Source of the DNA: an uncultured candidate division Zixibacteria bacterium
Lineage (GTDB): Bacteria > Zixibacteria > MSB-5A5 > GN15 > FEB-12
Assembly: GCA_913009765.1 (NCBI GenBank)
Contig: CAJVYT010000280.1
Coordinates: 1-6,055, forward strand
Length of the DNA: 6,055 nt
Direction of reading: 5' to 3'
The notes beneath the pieces are model-generated. The model was given only the letters and a program-made list of their open reading frames with translations. It was not told where the DNA came from and did no database searches. Position numbers and translations under genes: made by a program. Of the stretch, positions 5,193 through 6,055 are shown piece by piece. Within the stretch, counting starts at the first letter, position 1. Every line of letters starts with the position of its first letter.

Positions 5193-6055
5193 ATGAAAAT
5201 CAACACATCAATAAAAACTATCAGCATATTATTTGTAATGATATGTTTGCTTTACAGTTCAGCATTTGCTAAATTAATGCCGACATGGCCGATTGAAGTA
5301 TATTTTGAAACTGAAGATGTAATTAGTACCGATAACTCTCTTCAGTATTCACTTGAATTTACGCCTATTTCGCCTCAATGCGATATGATAGAAATTTCAG
5401 TTGAAAGTTTTAACGGGTTGGTTTATTTTGGTGATACTTATTGGAAAATACCTTTTGATGATTTAGAAAATTATACAAAATATGTAGATATTTTAATTCC
5501 TGCTAACGATACCAGCAGAATTGAACTAACAGTAAAATGTGATAATCACGATTACACTATTATTCGTAAATTTATCACTGTTGAAAATAGAATTGAAATT
5601 ATGAGAGGCGTTTTGGATGTAAACCAAAATGGAATTATAGAACCTCAGTTTGAGGATTATATTGAGATAGTTACATCGGAAGAAATCCCTGAGAACGATA
5701 GCAACGACAGCTTAGAAGCTGAACATATAAATAATGATAGAATGGTTGATGAACCTCTGTATGACGGTCCTCTTGCTTCTTTTATGACTAATTATGAAAG
5801 AAAAAATTACGATAAACTTTCATCAACAGAATTAGAACTCATATATATGCGTTCATTTGAACAGGAACCACTTAAAGATAAAGACAGAGAATATTATCCT
5901 ATTGGAGAACTATTATTTGTTCGAGATAGAGGAGAGTATAAATTCAGACCAATAAGAGACTATACGCAAAAAAAAGAATATTATCAAAACCTTCAAGACT
6001 CTTTATTACCAGTTCCCCAAAAAGGTGAATACGATGTTACTATTATTTTGTCCAA
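5193..6055 (+). CDS. Exported protein of unknown family, second tandem paralogue, 3' end cut by window edge
   Basis: The frame is open from the ATG at 5193 to the last base, giving 287 complete codons with no stop. GGAAGGG (5179-5185) is the ribosome binding site. Residues 1-26 are a signal peptide (MKINTSIK, a hydrophobic core, then SSAFA before KLMP). Residues ~33-137 are beta-rich (IEVYFE, LQYSLEFTP, RIELTVKC, IIRKFITVENRIEI) and parallel the N-terminal half of the upstream protein. An acidic segment (about 150-192) follows; DVNQNGII at 142-149 resembles a degenerate EF-hand or dockerin calcium loop. Residues 240-287 (LLFVRDRGEYKFRPIR, then DSLLPVPQKGEYDVTIILS) align with residues ~312-362 of the upstream protein. 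If the lengths are similar, roughly 70-150 residues are missing. It follows the first gene by 259 bases that hold a weak hairpin (4960-4978) and eight T (5039-5046), so it may have its own promoter. The function is unknown. Confidence 0.85.
   Translation, partial: MKINTSIKTISILFVMICLLYSSAFAKLMPTWPIEVYFETEDVISTDNSLQYSLEFTPISPQCDMIEISVESFNGLVYFGDTYWKIPFDDLENYTKYVDILIPANDTSRIELTVKCDNHDYTIIRKFITVENRIEIMRGVLDVNQNGIIEPQFEDYIEIVTSEEIPENDSNDSLEAEHINNDRMVDEPLYDGPLASFMTNYERKNYDKLSSTELELIYMRSFEQEPLKDKDREYYPIGELLFVRDRGEYKFRPIRDYTQKKEYYQNLQDSLLPVPQKGEYDVTIILS

Overview
This window reads as the left end of an AT-rich bacterial contig, probably from a shotgun metagenome or draft assembly. The first ~134 bases are not genomic: positions 69-134 match an Illumina TruSeq-type P7/index adapter, and 1-68 look like the base calls a read produces after running off the end of that adapter. 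Genomic sequence starts at about 135. The lineage cannot be fixed. Low GC, a menaquinone pathway and hairpin-rich intergenic repeats would fit an FCB-group relative, but this is a weak guess.

Minus strand, 135-1352: a two-gene menaquinone unit. The methyltransferase gene menG/ubiE (621-1352) is followed after 2 bases by the 5' part of an isochorismate synthase gene (menF type, 135-618), cut off by the adapter. They act at opposite ends of the pathway: MenF commits chorismate, MenG methylates demethylmenaquinone last. A 202-base divergent intergenic region separates them from the plus-strand genes.

Plus strand, 1555-3016: a tight two-gene unit with a 10-base gap, encoding an aldo/keto reductase resembling the potassium-channel-beta-like group (complete D/Y/K/H tetrad) and a DinB-fold protein with a likely three-histidine metal site.

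3017-3631: a 615-base gap without a convincing gene. It contains four GC-rich hairpins in otherwise AT-rich DNA and looks like a non-coding, possibly dispersed repeat. It ends in an AT-rich leader with two back-to-back perfect hairpins just ahead of the next gene.

3632-6055: two consecutive genes for exported proteins of unknown family, the second cut by the window edge. Signal peptides, a beta-rich N-terminal half and a recognisable C-terminal segment indicate that they are diverged tandem paralogues. A similar 20-base box (17 of 20 identical) lies 63-75 bases upstream of each start. This pair is the least explained part of the window and the best candidate for something undescribed, although nothing in the sequence gives it a function.
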